Source: Citrus sinensis
Lineage: Eukaryota > Streptophyta > Magnoliopsida > Sapindales > Rutaceae
Assembly (NCBI RefSeq): GCF_022201045.2
Contig: NC_068556.1
Coordinates: 930,001-994,000, forward strand
Direction: 5' to 3'
DNA length: 64,000 nt
Of the stretch, positions 24,001-35,659 are shown in pieces. The first letter of the stretch is position 1. Each line of letters opens with the position of its first letter. Position numbers and translations under genes: made by a program. A model generated the notes under the pieces. It saw only the letters and a program-made list of their open reading frames with translations, was not told the DNA's origin and did not search any database.

Positions 24001-27000
24001 ACTCGAATTTTTAGATCTGGATGCTGGAGTTGTTGTTTGTGTAATTTTTTAAATGGAGGAGAGACAAGGAGCAGGCGAGAGGTGAGGTGAAGCTGGTGCG
24101 GGGCACCACTGTTTGATTCGGTATGGTCACTCGTGTGATCTTTTCTGATTTTGCCACGTTTGCGCTTTTTCTTTTCTTTCTGTATCAGTGAATGTGTGAT
24201 GCGGGTCCCACCATTTGGGATCGTCGGTGAAATTAATTATAAGCCTAGGAGAAGTGGAGAAAAACTACCCGTAACGTAATTAATTTATTTGTATAATAAC
24301 TTGGTAGGGAAAACGTTATGATTTGTCAAATCTTGAGACTTGAGATATCTTACCATAAAAATTGAAAATTTTGGGATACGCTAAAGATCTATCTAAATTT
24401 TGTTTAGATCTAAAGAATTTAAAAAAAAAATTAATTTATAATATGCGTAATTATCATTTTCTAAATTGTTCATTAATTTAAGGTTTTCCATGTGAACAAC
24501 AGTTTTAGTTCTTTAAAAATATTTTTTTTCAAAAAAAAAAATCTGGAAATATAAACAAAATGTATTACAAAAGTTGAATTTTTAAATATAATTAAGATAA
24601 TGATTAATGTTTTGGATCTGATTTTTTAATAAAAACACAAGCTATAGTTAGTGAGGTTTTTTCTCATCCAACTTTACACTTGATTGATTGAGAATTGACA
24701 ACCACTCAACTCTTCTCCAAAAAAAAACTTCGTCCAAAAAAATTTAAAAAAAAAAAATTGTGGAAATGAGAGCTTAGTTGGCACCAGTTAATATTTTATG
24801 AGTAGATTTTCTTCATCATTAGTTCATGCAAGTTTACTGTTATTTGGAAGTAGATATAAAAGAATTAAAATTATCATTTACGATCGGGCTATTTAAGTCG
24901 GGCCTTCAAAAACCAACATCCAATTTTCTTTTTGATTGGGCTATTTAAGATTTAGTAGGCGCGCGAAGTGATATTCTTTTCTTGGGTCAAAGCTTAGGCC
25001 CAACTTCACCGTTCCTTCAGACAACAAATACACCCCAATATTTTCTTCACACCCACTTTTATGTAATCTACTTGAACTTCTGTCTCGCGTATCTCATTTC
25101 TTGGAATAGTTAGCACTAGACCAAAGTGTACGACAATTTGTTTCTTTCGATCCTTCCAATTTCCGTTTTATATCAATATGGCCATCTTTGACCAGCTTAT
25201 ATTTATTCGGGAAGAAGCATCGGCGTCAAAAATAGAAAAAAAAAAAGTTTATTCCTTCAAAATTGTCAGCAAGTTAACTTTTTTTTTTCTTTGTTCTTTA
25301 GTGTCGCAATATGAGCAAAAGAAATTAGCTTTGTGCACTGTGTGCTGCATGAGCTGAAAGTGTGAAAAGGATCAAACACACAGCTTGCTGCTTTGTTGCT
25401 TTCGAGATGGAGGCTGGACATTGGCTGCAGTGTCGTTTGCATTTTGTTTGGATCTTGGTGGTTCTATGCAATAAGAGAATTCTGCACTAAAAAAGCCAAT
25501 GGCGTGCATGCATGCATGCATGCACGGCTCTACGATTAAGCATAAAGCAAAAACCAACTCGACTTGCACAATTATTATGCACATATATATATATATATAT
25601 ATATATATAGTTCTTTTTCTTTTCTTTTTGTCCCAATCTGTTGTTAGGGCTCAAAAGAGTGCGATAATCGATTTTGAATGGGAAGGAATTTATTGCTACT
25701 AGTGGCGAAATCAAGATTTTAGTTTGACATGGACCGGAACCTAAAGATCACAAACTTGATAGCATCAATGTTAAAAAGTATACATAAAGATCAATAAAAT
25801 GTCAGATTAACACGTAATCTTTCTTAGAATTTTACCCCGTGCCTCAGGAGAAGCGAGGCAACCTGGCTGGCTATAAGTACTAGTAAGTAAGTAAACGTTT
25901 CAATCCAAAAATGCTTAGACTACTAAGAAACACTTCTTAGTTAATTTGTAACTAGGTTTAGCAGAATACATAACATATCAAAACGCAATTTTACAGTTCC
26001 AATAATTAGGCATGAACTCGTACGTGTTATAGTTGGATCACTTGAGGAGTCTTACTAAAAGATTCAAAATTGCTTTTTCTAAGGCAAACAGGTGATGCCC
26101 AGATGATCCTAATTACACCTCTTTTATTGGTGTGATAGCGAGGGGAAAGAATCTTAAGAGGCAAGGGGGAGGGTGAGTAGTTAGCACTATCATGAGTCTA
26201 GCTTTTAAGAGCATAAAGCCTGGAGAAGGGAGAATCTATAGTTGTGACCCAAACAACATCAATCACCAAAATGTGGAACTTATTCCAAAGTGAGGGAGGG
26301 GGGCTGCATGCATGGTCCCCCACATTGCCTATTGCTGAGCAAAAGTCCATCGACACTATCACCCATTATGAAAATTTGGGACCCTCAACTTCCCCCATCA
26401 TCATTTATTTTCGATGGCTCATCCTCACGCCTAAATAATTTTTTTCAAAGCTCACACACTTCAAAATCATTTGATAAAGATGCGGCTTCTATTATAAAGC
26501 CACCATCTATCTAGCATGGCTACAGAAACAATGAGGTATGTCCATATGTTTTGAGTATGTAGTTATAATGTTAGATAAAGTTATGGTGGTAAGTATCCTT
26601 AAAAAGTTGAGTTTCAGATTCCATTTGGGTTTTAAAATGATTAGAAAAATACCCTATTGAAAAGAAAGAACCATGCACTTTTTTTTAAGTCCTACTACAC
26701 TCACAGCCAGGTTTTAGGGGGTAGAAGGAGTTGAATATGGGACAATTATGAGGCAGCTGTAAAGGATGAAGAACTTGGTAGCTGAAGGGGGCATTAGATT
26801 GGTCCATAGTTAATTATTAATCAAGGCCAATTAAAGAGGATTGATTGCACATGTACAATTTAGGTCCCCCTTCTCCCTTTCCTCCACGTTTTTCTCCAGT
26901 TCTGGGACCATGAAGAACTAATTATTCACCTAATACGACATATTTCACATAAATAAATTTGACTGTTATAAATAAATTTTATAAATGTAGACAACGACAC

Positions 27001-27508
27001 ACAAATTAAATTCTTTTTTTTTTCTTGCTAAGTACATCAGATGATTTTTTTTTTTTTTGGTGGTGGTGGTCCAAAGGGGATGTTGGAAGTTTAAGTATGG
27101 GATATACTCATATACATTGATTGATGTTCGCATTGACTATGTATATATCCATGCACATTGTGTTAAAACTTGGTGAATGGAGAACAAAGTGGACCCAAAA
27201 TGAAAAAAAATACAAAGATAAGAAGATGGGATCAACCAATCTTCATAATTAATGACTTAATGTGACTGTTTCTATATCAATTTCTTGCCCCACTTCTTAT
27301 ATGCGGATATGCAAATAAAGACTCGGAGATTCAACTTGCAGGATCGTTCATTTTTTTGGGTAATCATTTTCTGTTCCTATGTTTTTGGTGGGTTTTTTTT
27401 TTGGAAATTTACATGATTTAGAGATTCACACGTCCAAAATCCATTGCTTTATATGTGCTACTATTAAAGTTGAAGATTAGTACTTAAGAAACAAACGTTG
27501 GTATCATA
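23940..27508. other. Gene-poor spacer, left part
   Basis: It starts with the TM9 leader, which has a (CT)n run at about 23969-24000. It is AT-rich spacer with poly(A) and poly(T) tracts. I see no gene. Frames near 26244-26514 show no family features. The region between two expressed genes is long enough for an unannotated non-coding RNA, but no hairpin matching a known microRNA was recognised. Confidence 0.4.
25504..25609. repeat. Alternating purine-pyrimidine tracts: CATG palindrome and (TA)n
   Basis: From 25504 to 25525 a GCAT/ATGC repeat forms a perfect 22-base palindrome with a GTGC..GCAC edge. It contains several overlapping RY-type CATGCATG motifs. A (TA)n tract of about 28 bases follows at 25582-25609. 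Both are prone to replication slippage and unusual DNA structure. Confidence 0.7.
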
Positions 27509-27521
27509 ATATTAACAAATG

Positions 27522-27714
27522 TCAACCAAAGTTGGTTGGTGTGAGTGGTTCGACACTCTCACTCTTTAAGAGAGATAAGGAATTCAAACACCGCTCTCAT
27601 ATGAAGTCACCACTTTAATCCGCATTTTACCCCTTACGGACCTACCTGGCTTTAAATGCTCCTCCCACAATTGAGGTCTACCCAAGACCACCTTGTGATT
27701 CAAAAAAAAAAAAA
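27522..27714 (+). mobile_element. tRNA-derived SINE with target-site duplication
   Basis: A 193-base unit begins TCAACCAAAGTTGGTTGGTG. It carries an A-box-like GTTGGTGTGAGTGG and, further on, a B-box-like GAATTCAAACACC, and ends in a 14-base poly(A). It is flanked by near-identical direct repeats, ATATTAACAAATG at 27509-27521 and ATATTAACCAATG at 27715-27727, as expected for LINE-driven retroposition. The region also holds family-like SINE text (TACCTGGCTTTAAATGCTCC). The single mismatch in the target duplication suggests some age. Confidence 0.7.
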
Positions 27715-27762
27715 ATATTAACCAATGGTGTTCCCTTTTAAAGATATAGAGCATGTCAGAGA

Positions 27763-27812
27763 GCATTCACCATTGGTTAAAAAAAAAAAAAATATTAACC
27801 AATGGTGAATGC
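27763..27812. repeat. Perfect 18-base-arm hairpin beside the SINE
   Basis: The arm GCATTCACCATTGGTTAA at 27763-27780 is exactly complementary to TTAACCAATGGTGAATGC at 27795-27812, with a 14-base A-rich loop. The right arm plus its poly(A) lead repeats the SINE tail and target site (poly(A)-ATATTAACCAATGGTG at 27702-27730). The hairpin therefore seems to have arisen by local copying of the SINE 3' junction. Confidence 0.75.
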
Positions 27813-30590
27813 ACGACCAAAATTACAGATCTTGATTCTGTTACCACAACGAAACACATGCACAAAAATAAAAACAACAATAACAATAATAATATTAAAT
27901 AAATAAATAAGTATGAATTAAAAATATATATCCGTCGTGCTTGTAAGATTCTTAACTGAATTCACATTTACGTTGGCTTAGTAAAGAAGTGCTTTTCATG
28001 GAAGCTGATTGTTCTAATAATCTCCCTCATGGCTTTGTCCAGCAGAAGAATCAAGAAAGAATGGATGTGAATATATATCAAAGAGCTAAACTATAAGGTG
28101 AAAAGCTATCGGTATACTTAAAGCTTCAAGCCTTCTTTCTACCTTTGCATTTTTTTTTAATTCATTTCCTCTAATATATAAAAGTAATTGCTAATTTTTT
28201 TTAAATTTATAAAATAAATAGAATAAAAATTAGTGATTAATTTACAACTTACTTTTTTAAAAAAAAAACTAGAGTATCTAAAAATGAGCATTTCAAATAT
28301 AAATACACGTGTTGAAAAAGAAAAACATATATTTTAAATAATATTAAGAAATATTCCATTAATACTAAAAAAAGAAAAAAAAAAGATGAGAAGAATAAGA
28401 GGTCAAAATCAAAAACAAAAAAAAAGGAAGCTTTACAATAAAAATTAGTGATTAATTTACAAAATTTACAACTTATTTTTTTATTTAACTTGAGTATCTA
28501 AAAATGAACATTTCAAATATATAAAAAATAATAATGAGTCTAAATTTTATTTTATTTAAAAAAAAAATTGATTGAATCATTATTCATCTAAGAATTGATT
28601 AAGATATTGAAAAATAAAAGTTATGAGGTTTAAAGCATGAGAACTATATGTGTTAAATAACGAGTGTGCTATATAGTTAGGTGTTCAAAGTAATTATGTA
28701 CATTGACTTATAATAAATTGTCTTTAATAACAATTTATATGACGGAATTTTTATAATAAAATTTTTAGTAAAAGTGCGGGGCTATTTGAACCTATTAAAT
28801 TTTCTCTTTAAATTTATTTTGATAAAAATATTTATTATTATTATTATTTAAAATTCTAAAGTTAACCTCACTAATCTCCTTCTTCTTCAATCTAAATGTA
28901 ATAAAATTCTCTCTCTACCATGGTTATTCGTAAATAGAACTCTAACTCTAGATAGAAATTAAAATGGAGGATATACCATTAATTTTAGAAAAAAAAATTA
29001 AGTGGTGTTAGTTTTTTTTTTTTTGTTGAAAATTTAGCTGAAAAAAATCTTTCATTCTTTATGTTAGGTGAAAAAAGGGATGTCGATGGTGGATCTTATT
29101 CTTTTTTATTCTTGATAGATTATAGAAATAAATTACAAGTAGTCTGTCTCGTCACTAAAAATTATTTGCAATCTATCACTAAAGATAAATGCAAAAATTG
29201 ATGAGAATTTGAAGAAATGGGAGAGAGAGAGAGGATAAGATTTGCTAAAAAAAAAAGAAAATATGGTTGGTTAGATAATTTTATTTAAAAAATACTGTAT
29301 TAATAATAAAATATTCAATTGAGAAGAAATTAATGAGTTTAAATAGTTACACACTTATTAAAATTAGAATATCTAAAATAATTTTTAAAGTATAAATAGG
29401 GTATTCTTTCGTAAATTACCTGAATTCCGACTATTTTCGTTTTTTTTGCTGAAATTTTCATATGGGATGGTCCCGAATCAACTGCATGTCTTGTCAGTTA
29501 AATTAGTTAAAAGGACGTTAATATCTAAAATGCTGATTCTTTTTTCTTTTCTTTTTTTCCATTTTTCATACGGACCGAACGATGGCTGTTGGATCTGAAC
29601 TATTTTTATAAATTGACCACCATTTTTTAGCTATTTTTCCATTGGCTGGATCCAAATCCAAAACTACCCGCAATGTTGCACACGTGGCGAGGGTTTTATT
29701 GGCTAGTCTGAGAATGTTCTTTTAATATGCAAGCAGTCGATCACACCCTACCTGAGTGTGAGCTCGCGTCAAAAAGTCAAAAGACAAAGCAAGTAAGCAA
29801 CGCGTCAATCGGGAAGCAGACCAGAACAAAAGTGGGGGCAATTACGGTAAATATGCGTAAGCAAGTGAGGGCAGAACGGGAAATAAATAAAAAATTAAAA
29901 AAATGGGAAAAAAGAAAAGGTGGCGTACTTTAACGGCATAATTAAAAGCAAAGCAACAGCTTAAAATGTGCTCTCTGAAGCCAAGCCACCCTGTAATATC
30001 ACAGACCCAGTTCCCCCCCTATTCTCCTATACACATTGCATTTAGAAGCTACATAAACCAAAACACTTCCAAAAACTACTCTCAAAAAACATTTTACACA
30101 TGAACCAAAGCATTTTTATTACATTGCTTGCTTGCATATAGAAACTAGAAATAAGAAAAACTTTGTTATTGTTATTATTTTTGTGGGTGGTGTTTGTATT
30201 TGCATACATTTGCTGCTTGGTAAGCTAATGCTAGAGGTAAAGACTTGGAGAGACAACTGTGTCAGCATCATTTTTTGAGATTTGCGTCAGAGGAGAGAGA
30301 GAAAGAGAAGATCTTTTACTTTTAGCAGATCAAAGTGAGTTAAAGCAAAGGCGGCGAGAATTTATGATATGAAAGTGAAAGAGAGAGAGAGAGAGAGAGA
30401 GAGGGAGCGAACCATTAAAAACCAAGTTTTGTTGATAAGTTAATTGGGGCCTGGGGTGGGTTCATTGTGAATTGGTTTGTGAGTCATCAATGTCATTATA
30501 AAGACAATTTTGACGGGGAAACATACAGCGAGAGTTACAAGGCAGATAGAGAGAGAGAGAGAGAGCCTCAGACTTGCGTTGTGTTGTTCA
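27813..30590. other. Gene-poor spacer, right part, and NPY1 upstream region
   Basis: AT-rich. A block of about 85 bases (AAAATTAGTGATTAATTTAC ... GAGTATCTAAAAATGA) occurs near 28226 and again near 28440. (GA)n tracts lie near 30378-30402 and 30548-30566, close to the probable NPY1 transcription start. No gene is seen. The ORF at 29727-29933 is polar and unlike any family I know, and I do not call it. Confidence 0.4.
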
Positions 30591-30733
30591 ATGTAATTAT
30601 GGTGGCGTGTTTTAAGAGATAAGCAGCTGAATGAAGCCATTTTTTGGGTCTGGGTTTGTCTCAGTATCTGCAAACAAGACAAGAAAATAGAAGGTTTCTG
30701 TTGATGGGTGGCGTTGTTTGTCAACTTTTCTGA
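30591..30733 (+). promoter_or_regulatory. Cluster of four short upstream ORFs ahead of NPY1
   Basis: Before the NPY1 ATG at 30799 there are an immediate start-stop (ATGTAA at 30591-30596) and ORFs at 30599-30622 (7 codons), 30631-30690 (19 codons) and 30704-30733 (9 codons). None overlaps the main ORF. They affect translation only if transcription starts upstream of 30590, which the (GA)n-rich leader-like sequence suggests but does not prove. Confidence 0.5.
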
Positions 30734-30798
30734 AGGATTTTTGCTGTTTGGATTTTGGTTTTTTGTTGCCTTTTAAGGCTTGTTTGGTGATAAAAAAA

Positions 30799-33700
30799 AT
30801 GAAGTTCATGAAGCTGGGCTCGAAGCCTGATACCTTCCAAACTGATGGCAAATGCATCAGGTGAGCAGTTTTTTTTTTTGTTTTTTTTGTTTGAAAGTAT
30901 TTAACTCGGTATGTGTTTTGGATGGAACTTGAGCTTCTGTTTCTTGTTTCTCTTTTCTGAAAATTCTATTTGGTCGTATAATTTTATATGATGATTATGT
31001 GTTGTTCAATTACCAGAAAGGGAACATTAACCTTACCAGTTTGAAGAGAAATCATCATTAAGAAATAAAATATTTCTCTCGTATTCCTTTTGCTAGGTAA
31101 CAAATTAACCACATGGGTGTTTTGTGGAATAATTGTTGTTATTATTACGTTTGTGTTATGATGGGTGAGAGAGAGAGGAATCATGGGAGGGGAAAATAGA
31201 GAAGGTATCTGATGGGGTGGTCCAGCTGGTGAACTGTCCTTTATTTGAAGAGTTAGTGGTCCAAAATGTGGTAAAGGCATAAAGGGATGGGAGGAATTCA
31301 ATCATCACATTGTGAATCTTAGTATGGTTTAGTGAAAAATTTGGATGTGGGTGGGTGGATGATATTGGTTAGCTGGTTGGATGGTCAAAAGAAGTGTTTG
31401 CTAATGGAATGACCTACCCTACTATTGGACGGCATGTGATGGTTGGAAATAGTACTGTAGTTTGATGATGGGCATGTTGATTTAGAACTTATAAGAGCAT
31501 GTGAGGTCTCACCATTTTGTATTGTTTGGAATAACAAGATTTGAATGGAGGGTGGACTTGTCGTTCAATTCAACTATGAGAACTTCGTTGGGATGACAAG
31601 ATTTTAAATATAACTCTGAGAGCATCTTTACTACTGTTCTTTGCTTCATTATAATTGAGCCAGTAGACCATTATGGTTTGTCTAACTTGTTCTCTGATAT
31701 TGTCATTGAAACTCAATTTTACTTTTGAAAAAATATGATGCGACTAATCAACTATTCATCCCTGTCCTAGGACTAGACTGGATTACCAACATTTGAAGCT
31801 TGTTAATTGTCTGTTGGTTGAAGTGTCTCAAAGAAATACTGTAAATTAATTACATACTAGTTTGTTCTTGGCTTTTAAAAATATAAAATTTGTTTAACTG
31901 GATATGGTGTGCGCCTAGATATTTACTAGTATGATGGAAAACAGATTTTCACTTGATGATCAATTTCCCTTAAGATGACGATAATTTAGCTGCTCTGTTT
32001 GAAGTTTTTAATGGTACTAAATGTATTGAAAATTTGGGATATTGTAGTTTTTTTCTGGGTATTACTGCATCTCATTAAGATGAGTGACTGTTTATGGGCT
32101 TCACAGTACTCTTCTTGGACAGTGTGCTTAGCAAAATGTTATTGCCGCTTATGCAGGTATGTGACATCTGAATTGGCAACAGATGTCATCATAAACGTTG
32201 GTGAAGTGAAGTTCTATCTGCACAAGGTATAGTTTTCATGCTATTTACTTTTTTCTTCAAGTGAATGCGTTTGCATCAGCTCAGTCTAGTTGTTATCAGG
32301 CACGTTTTCACATTCCGCCAAGTTCTTGGACATTTTATGATGTTTGGTGCACATTTTCCTTTTACGATTACAATTGCACAGTTCAGTCTGCCCCTGTTTG
32401 TAAAATTGTTGCTTTAAATTACTTTTGCAGTTTCCACTGTTGTCTAAGAGTAATCGGTTGCATAGACTAGTGCTAAAAGCCAGTGAGGAAAATTCTGATG
32501 AAATGAATATAGTTGATTTTCCTGGTGGCCCAAAAGCCTTCGAAATTTGTGCGAAATTCTGCTATGGAATGACAGTTACATTTAGTGCTTACAATGTTGT
32601 GGCTGCTCGCTGCGCAGCCGAGTACCTTGAGATGACCGAGGACGTAGATAAAAAAAACTTAATTTTTAAACTTGAGGTGTTTCTCAATTCTAGTATCTTC
32701 CGCAGCTGGAAGGATTCTATTATTGTTCTCCAAACCACCAAATCTCTTCTTCCATGGTCTGAAGATCTGAAGATAATTGGGAGGTCCGTAGATTCCATTG
32801 CTTCAAAAACCTCTGTGGATCCTGCTAATGTCACGTGGTCTTATACATATAACAGGAAGTTATCAGCACCGGACAGGATAGTTGAGGAGGGTGTGTTTGG
32901 GGAGAGAATTGAATCTGTTCCAAAGGATTGGTGGGTTGAAGACATATGTGAGCTAGATATTGATCTCTACAAGCGAGTCATGATTGCAGTTAAATCAAAG
33001 GGAAGAATGGACGGTTCAGTAATTGGTGAGGCACTCAGAATCTATGCAGTTAGATGGTTGCCAGATTCCATTGATGCTTTGGTTTCTGATGCTCAAACCC
33101 TTAGGAATAAGTGTTTGGTTGAAACAATTGTTTGCCTATTGCCCACAGATAAAAGTGTTGGTTGTTCATGTAGTTTTCTGCTGAAACTGTTGAAAGTTTC
33201 CGTTTTGGTTGGTGTGGACAATTCAGCAAGGGAAGATCTGGTGAAGAGGATCAGTTTGAAGTTGCACGAGGCTTCTGTGAAAGATTTACTGATCCCAGCA
33301 CGTTCTTCTCAGACTGCTTGTTATGATGTTGAGTTAGTGCAATGCATTGTGAATGAGTATTTGATGCATGAAAAGCCTAGTCGGGCTTTGGGTGATGTCG
33401 GCTGGAATGAAAAGGGACCTGATGATTTTGTTTTAGGGCATGGATCCTTGTTGGCTGTTGGTAAATTAATCAATGGGTATCTGGCAGAAATTGCACATGA
33501 CCCTAATCTTACTCTTGCCAGTTTCATTGATTTGTCACAGTCAATTCCAGAGTCAGCAAGACCAATTCACGATGGACTATACAAAGCCATAGACAGCTAC
33601 TTGAAGGTATGCTTTTATACCTGGAGTACCAATTCTTTTACAGCTAAGTTGTATAATTTAAACTGTTTCTGAGATGTTCCTAGACCATTATTAGCAAGTA

Positions 33701-34634
33701 GGCGCTTTTATACCTAGAGCACCAATTCTTTTACAGCTAAGTTGTATAATTTAAACTGTTTCTGAGATGTTCCTAGACCATTATTGGCAAGTAGGCGCTT
33801 TTATACCTAGAGTACCAATTCTTTTACAGCTAAGTTGTATAATTTAAACTGTTTTTGAGATGCTCCTAGACCATTATTAGCAAGTAGGCCCAAAACCACC
33901 CCAATAGACAGAGAGACTTGTATTTATCTATAATTAACTAAAAGAAATGTGTGATGATCAAGTCATGTAACGTCTTTTTGTATAATTTGTTCCTCTCTTG
34001 TTAATGAGACTGGAACACTTAAAATATATAGATGCAACTATTAGTGAAAACACTAGTTGAATGACATATGGATGGGCTACTATGTCTTCAGGAACATCCA
34101 GACTTGACAAAAGCTGAAAGAAAGAAGATATGTGGGCTTATGGATGTCCGAAAACTGACGATGGATGCCTCTGTGCATGCTGCACAGAATGATCGACTTC
34201 CTCTCCGGGTTGTGGTGCAAGTCCTCTTTTTTGAGCAAGTTAGAGCAGCTTCTGAGGTTCATGCTCTTAGAAACAATCCCCAAAATGCTTCACATTCCAC
34301 GACAAACACAGATGAAGAATGGGAAAAGACAGCGGCAAAAGATGATCGCAAGTCCCTTAAGAAACAGATTAGCCAAATGAAGATAAAAGATGAAGAATTC
34401 CCAAAGAACGTGAAATTAATTAAGAAGAACAACAAAAGTAGCAAGAGTGGGCTGCAGTTGTTGCCATCTCGGTCAAGAAGAATATTCGACAAGTTGTGGA
34501 TCGTGGGTAAAGGGCATGGAGAGAACAGAAGCTCTGAGACATCCGGGAGTTCTCAAAGTCCAACTTCATTGGCTCCTGGAGATACCAAGTCATCAGGCTC
34601 ATCTTCACGACACCGGAGGCACTCTATATCTTAG
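30799..34634 (+). CDS. NPY1: BTB/POZ-NPH3 protein, NPY1/ENP/MAB4-like
   Basis: Four exons (30799-30860, 32157-32226, 32431-33606, 34092-34634) join in phase to 616 residues. The N terminus MKFMKLGSKPDTFQTDGKCI and the C terminus ending RHRRHSIS match what I recall of Arabidopsis NPY1 (At4g31820). Residues about 28-97 form the BTB/POZ fold (DVIINVGEVKFYLHKFPLLS, GGPKAFEICAKFCYG), a surface for dimerisation and possible CUL3 binding. The NPH3 domain spans about residues 200-460 (KDWWVEDICELDIDLYKRV, LSLKLHEASVKDLL, ESARPIHDGLYKAIDSYLKE, NDRLPLRVVVQVLFFEQVR). The Ser/Arg-rich tail contains LPSRSRRIFDKLW. NPY proteins act with PID/AGC kinases at the plasma membrane to hold PIN auxin carriers in a polar pattern during organ and cotyledon formation. 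The product looks intact. Confidence 0.95.
33611..33888. repeat. 93-base unit repeated three times in NPY1 intron 3
   Basis: Units start at 33611, 33704 and 33797 (GCTTTTATACCT), each 93 bases and nearly identical, differing at a handful of positions. Each contains TACAGCTAAGTTG and AGCAAGTAGGC or GGCAAGTAGGC. The first unit begins four bases after the exon 3 donor (GT at 33607). The near-identity points to a recent expansion. Confidence 0.9.
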
Positions 34635-35659
34635 AGGGGAAGGATTTTAAGGTTAATATGAATTGAACAGGTGAAAAAAAGGGGTCATAAAGTATCGCAA
34701 GTGTTAAAAAAAAATAAAAAATGGGGTAGGTTTTTGTCCTAGTTGATGATGGGTCAATCAAGAAGGGGTTGATTTGCAGAAATGCCTAGTCAGTTTCTTT
34801 TGAGCACCTTTTTTTTTTTTTTTTTTTTTTTCCCTCCCCTTTCTGTCATGACATCTGTTAATTCCAATTGTAAGATCATCTATTTTATTACATCAGTAGT
34901 TTCATTGAAGAGCTGTTAATGTTACATTTCTCCGTTTCATTCCCTAGACAAGAGCAGGCTGGTAAAACTTTTTCATGCACCATTTGCTTATTACAATCAG
35001 GAGTGCCTGGATGGGTAATTGGATAGCTACTACTAAAGTCATGAAGAGATGTACTAAACGGGATTTTTTCTTATGATTTTACCGGTAGCCGGGTCCGCAA
35101 AGTCAGAGTAATGATAGATTGATAAGATCGTAAATTAAGGGTATATCTTAGAATTTTGTGAGAATATTCTTTTAAAATTTTGCCGCTTGTTCGAAATGTC
35201 ATAGCTTTACCATAGTGGAGGCAACTGGCAAGTTTCTGACTGACTAGCCATTAGATTATGGTAAAATTTTCTACGGGAACAAATATTTTTAGAGATTTTT
35301 TTCATTCGAAAAAGGTACGAGAATAATTTTATATTTAATTTTTTATTTAAAAAAAAATAAGAAATTTTTTTTATTCATTTCTTATTCGAAAAAGGGACGT
35401 AGATGAGGTGGAATCTCTATTTCCTCCCCTCCCCTCTCCTCCCCAATGCCATCCCTAAGATTACCAAAGCGGCAAAGGCCTAAACAAGTTTAATGAGTTT
35501 GCTCATGTATGTGTTTGTCCAGTTTCAAGTTCCGTTGACTTTCTGTATTTGACCCATTGGTTTCTCCCCATAACACATACAAAGCAACACAACTAGCTAA
35601 CAGATAAAACAAAACATTCGGAGATCATCATTGCAACACAGACGGATTAAGATTTAAAG
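34635..35659. other. NPY1 3' region and PLD-like promoter
   Basis: It holds the NPY1 3' UTR with long T tracts and AT-rich spacer. A short direct repeat (ATTCGAAAAAGG, near 35306 and 35385) and the promoter and leader of the gene at 35660 complete it. No gene is seen. Confidence 0.45.

Noticed and set aside
26244-26514. Possible microRNA precursor in the 24-30 kb spacer
   Set aside because: A short local inverted repeat around GGGGGCTGCATGCATGGTCCC is present, but no sequence matching a known plant microRNA and no long stem was found.
29727-29933. 68-codon plus-strand ORF upstream of NPY1
   Set aside because: Polar, Lys-rich and without recognisable features or leader context; likely chance.
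23940-30590. LTR retrotransposon remains in the large spacer
   Set aside because: No paired long terminal repeats, primer-binding site or reverse transcriptase or gag-like translation could be seen. The AT-rich sequence and one SINE explain what is there.
33611-33888. CRISPR-like repeat array
   Set aside because: The units are adjacent with no spacers, lie in a plant intron, and are a simple 93-base tandem repeat.
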